A stretch of DNA of 15,413 nt from Sphingomonadales bacterium (lineage in GTDB: Bacteria > Pseudomonadota > Alphaproteobacteria > Sphingomonadales > Sphingomonadaceae): assembly GCA_025360285.1 (NCBI GenBank), contig JANYCM010000083.1, forward strand, positions 1 through 15,413, given 5' to 3'. The position numbers and the translations under genes were made by a program. The notes under the pieces were generated by a model, which was not told the origin of the DNA, searched no databases, and worked only from the letters and a program-made list of their open reading frames with translations. Within the stretch, counting starts at the first letter, position 1, and the number at the start of each line of letters is the position of its first letter. Of this stretch, positions 13,694-15,413 are shown in pieces.

Positions 13694-14551
13694 TCACGGC
13701 AACGGAATGAACTCGCTTTCGCCCGGCACCACCGGGAGCCGCCCGGCCTGCCAGTCGCGCTTGGCGGCGGCGATCCGGTCTTCACTGTGGCTGACGAAAT
13801 TCCATTCGATATGACGCGCCTCCGGCAAGGCTGCGCCGCCCAGGATCATCGCGTGAAACGGCGATTGCGCGACCAGGCGCGCATCCCCCGGCCCTGCCAC
13901 CGCCAGTGCACCGCGCACCAGCGCCTCGCCATCAAGCCGCGCATCACCGCTGATCGGATACACGCCGCGTTCACCCCAATCGACCGGCAGATCGACCGCC
14001 GCCTCTGCCGCCAGATGCAGTTCCGCATAAATGATCGGGTGCGGAAATTGCACCGGCGACGTCGCCCCGAACATCGTGCCGGCAATGATCACCAACCGCG
14101 CGCCGGCCTGTTCGACCACAGGCAGGCTGGTGGCCGGATGATGGACGAACGCCGGCGCATCCTCCTCATGCGCCACCGGCAGCGCCACCCAGGACTGGAT
14201 ACCGTGCATATGATGGCCGACGGCACGCAACGCCGCCGGCGAGCGTTCCGAATGCGCAATACCGCGCCCCGCCGTCATCCAGTTCACTGCGCCCGGCGCG
14301 ATATCGATGACGGTGCCCAGGCTGTCCCGATGCGACAGGCCGCCGGCGAACAGATAGGTGACTGTGGCCAGGCCGATGTGCGGATGCGGCCGGACATCGA
14401 TCCCCTGCCCGGCCGGGAAATCCGCCGGGCCCATTTCATCGAAAAACACGCACGGCCCCAGCGCACGCCGCTGCGGCGCTGGCAGCACCCGCGATACCGA
14501 AAAACCGCCCAGATCACGGGCACGGCCGGCGATGGATTGGGAAATTGGCAT
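13694..14551 (-). CDS. Pirin family protein (285 aa)
   Basis: Bicupin iron protein of the pirin family; bacterial members include quercetinase-like dioxygenases and regulators of metabolic enzymes, so the exact role is uncertain. The N-terminal cupin keeps the metal ligands in RPHPHIGL (H56, H58) and in GRGIAHSERS (H100, E102). The C-terminal cupin and the family-type end SEFIPLP are also present, and length is normal. The ATG at 14551 is used because GGAG (14560-14563) sits 8 bases before it. The frame is open to 14896, but the extension runs through the opposite-strand DUF2188 gene and has no pirin character. It shares a 57-base intergenic region with the divergent small gene and is followed, after 52 bases, by the TIGR01244-type gene on the same strand. 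Confidence 0.93.
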   Translation of the reverse strand: MPISQSIAGRARDLGGFSVSRVLPAPQRRALGPCVFFDEMGPADFPAGQGIDVRPHPHIGLATVTYLFAGGLSHRDSLGTVIDIAPGAVNWMTAGRGIAHSERSPAALRAVGHHMHGIQSWVALPVAHEEDAPAFVHHPATSLPVVEQAGARLVIIAGTMFGATSPVQFPHPIIYAELHLAAEAAVDLPVDWGERGVYPISGDARLDGEALVRGALAVAGPGDARLVAQSPFHAMILGGAALPEARHIEWNFVSHSEDRIAAAKRDWQAGRLPVVPGESEFIPLP

Positions 14552-14608
14552 GATGCTGGCTCCAAAAGCCTGATAGACTGCGTTCGTGTAGCTTAGCGGG
14601 AGAGTCGC

Positions 14609-14851
14609 GTGACCAAAATCCATTATCTTGTCGTCCAACATGATGGCGGCTGGACCTACAAGCTGGGCGACGTCATGGCCGAAACCTTTGCCACCCATGA
14701 CGAAGCGCTGGCCGCCGCACGCAGCGCCGCCGAACGCCAGCACCAGGGCGGCGAGACTGTGCCGATCAGTTGGGAAGACGAAAACGGCGTCTGGCACGAG
14801 GAAATCGCCGATGGCAGTGATCGCCCCGATGCTGATGTGATCGACAGCTGA
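14609..14851 (+). CDS. DUF2188-like small protein (80 aa)
   Basis: Short acidic cytoplasmic protein of the DUF2188 type, function unknown. It shows the family layout: an N-terminal beta-strand pair around HYLVVQHDGGWTYKLGD, then an alpha helix following a THDEALAAARSAAERQ segment (29-44), then a second strand pair with PISWEDENGVWHEE. The GTG at 14609 is the start: GGGAG (14598-14602) lies six bases before it and no ATG is available in the first half. It is divergent from pirin, and the two presumably share or abut promoters in 14552-14608. No terminator is evident after the stop. Confidence 0.8.
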   Translation: MTKIHYLVVQHDGGWTYKLGDVMAETFATHDEALAAARSAAERQHQGGETVPISWEDENGVWHEEIADGSDRPDADVIDS

Positions 14852-15172
14852 CGGGCGAATCGCGCCGTCCGCTTGCCGCGTAGCGGCGGCTGACACGGGC
14901 CAGCACGGCGCGTCTGTTGTTCATCTTCGTCCGGGTTTCTGGCGGCTAGTGTCAACCGGGTTAGACAGTTATTTTCCTCATTTTCCTGTTTCGGCCGGTT
15001 TTTAGGTCCAAATTCGGCGATTGACGGAAAATTGTTAATATTTTCGCAGCTTTTATGATTGACCCCGAATGGGCTATGTCAGTTGCCAGCGATGTCAAAG
15101 AGCGAAGCCTGCCATATTAACCTATTGGGTGAATTTTGCAAGCGATTGCCGAAGCCTCTTGATGCCCGACTG
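14852..15172. other. AT-rich intergenic region with the second repeat copy
   Basis: This 321-base gap contains the inverse copy of the 29-base repeat (14969-14997), then an AT-rich stretch (about 15000-15060) with a small inverted repeat gaaaat/attttc (15027-15032 and 15040-15045). No gene with recognisable character was found on either strand, and no strong terminator or promoter could be placed. It forms the 3' flank of both the DUF2188-like gene and the partial minus-strand gene. Confidence 0.6.
14969..14997 (-). repeat. Dispersed 29-base repeat, copy 2 (inverted)
   Basis: The reverse complement is identical to 2645-2673 except for one A/G difference. It is flanked on the plus strand by ttagacag, giving a GACAGTTATTTTCC string of the kind often seen at REP/IS200-like element edges. 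That class assignment is from memory and not proven here. Confidence 0.8.
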
Positions 15173-15382
15173 TCAGGTGCGATTGATCGCGGCTGCATAG
15201 GCGGCCAGCGCATCGCGATACACCGGCGTGCCCCGGCGGATCGCCTCGGCTGCCGGCACGCCGGCAACGGCCAGTGACAGATCGGCCACCAGCGCCGGCG
15301 GCAGGGCGCGCAAGGGTTCGACATAGACGCCGATGGTGAACAGCGCCGCCCCCGATAACGGCAGGCGGCGCAGCGCCTGGCG
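15173..15382 (-). pseudogene. C-terminal part of an unrecognised gene, frame broken at about 15383
   Basis: Minus-strand reading from 15382 gives 69 residues, RQALRRLPLSGAALFTIGVY through ...ALAAYAAAINRT, then TGA at 15175-15173. The amphipathic Ala/Leu/Val/Arg composition and GC-rich third positions look coding, more so than the two other minus-strand frames. There is no start codon near its upstream end: TAA-GGG-TAA precedes it in frame (15391-15383). Reading the next frame upstream gives HFVRKG, which would join naturally to RQALRR if one base were missing near 15383-15388. It is therefore either a frameshifted gene, a gene cut by an insertion lying beyond the window, or a sequencing error. 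I do not recognise the family; the visible part could be the end of an alpha-helical protein. Confidence 0.5.
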
Positions 15383-15413
15383 TTACCCTTACGAACAAAG
15401 TGCTGCCGGCATT

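Noticed and set aside
14587..14608. tRNA-like D-arm, GTAGCTTAGCGGGAGAGT
   Set aside because: It resembles a tRNA D-arm, but there is no acceptor stem, anticodon arm or TTCGA-type T loop downstream. The GGGAG instead serves as the ribosome site of the DUF2188-like gene.
2704..14997. Whole window as a mobile island bounded by the inverted 29-base repeats
   Set aside because: There is no integrase, transposase, tRNA attachment site or direct target duplication, and the genes between are ordinary chromosomal types for the group. The repeat pair alone is not enough.
15117..15398. 93-residue minus-strand frame beginning FVRVTPGA, reminiscent of DUF167
   Set aside because: Only the first few residues look like DUF167. 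The rest is Arg/Gly/His-rich shadow sequence, and a different frame over 15173-15382 looks coding.

Overview
The window looks like a chromosomal stretch from a GC-rich alphaproteobacterium, most likely of the order Sphingomonadales. This rests on gene content: two large TonB-dependent receptors with 'IVVTA' TonB boxes, a SapC-family protein beside one of them, a RhlE-like DEAD-box helicase with an Arg-rich tail, and a TIGR01244-type protein. The genus cannot be fixed from sequence reading alone. No rRNA, tRNA, CRISPR array or complete insertion sequence was found.

Layout. Positions 1-235 hold inverted repeats and a possible terminator behind the first receptor. A minus-strand block follows: TonB-dependent receptor (236-2386), SapC-family protein (2769-3530, with a clear terminator at 2704-2735) and an FAD-binding oxidase of the D-lactate/D-2-hydroxyglutarate dehydrogenase type (3683-5098). 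Divergent from the oxidase is a small secreted four-cysteine protein (5306-5791). Behind it, on the plus strand, is a second, 972-residue receptor (6014-8932) closed by a textbook terminator (8961-8990), and then a DEAD-box RNA helicase (9104-10657).

Convergent to the helicase is a tightly packed minus-strand operon, in transcription order: TIGR01244 rhodanese/phosphatase-like protein (13641-13213), small membrane-anchored protein (13211-12846), di-iron membrane hydroxylase of the alkylglycerol-monooxygenase-like type (12864-11953) and a twin-arginine Acg-type nitroreductase (11956-10703). Each junction overlaps or is one base apart. A pirin gene (14551-13694) lies 52 bases upstream in the same direction and may belong to the unit. 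A small DUF2188-like gene (14609-14851) diverges from pirin. The right end holds AT-rich non-coding DNA and, on the minus strand, the C-terminal part of a gene whose frame breaks at about 15383.

The two receptors, SapC and the secreted protein suggest an envelope uptake theme. The overlapping operon suggests a membrane-lipid or redox function, but no pathway can be proven. The most striking non-coding signal is a 29-base repeat (28/29 identical) present in opposite orientations at 2645-2673 and 14969-14997, both in intergenic DNA.
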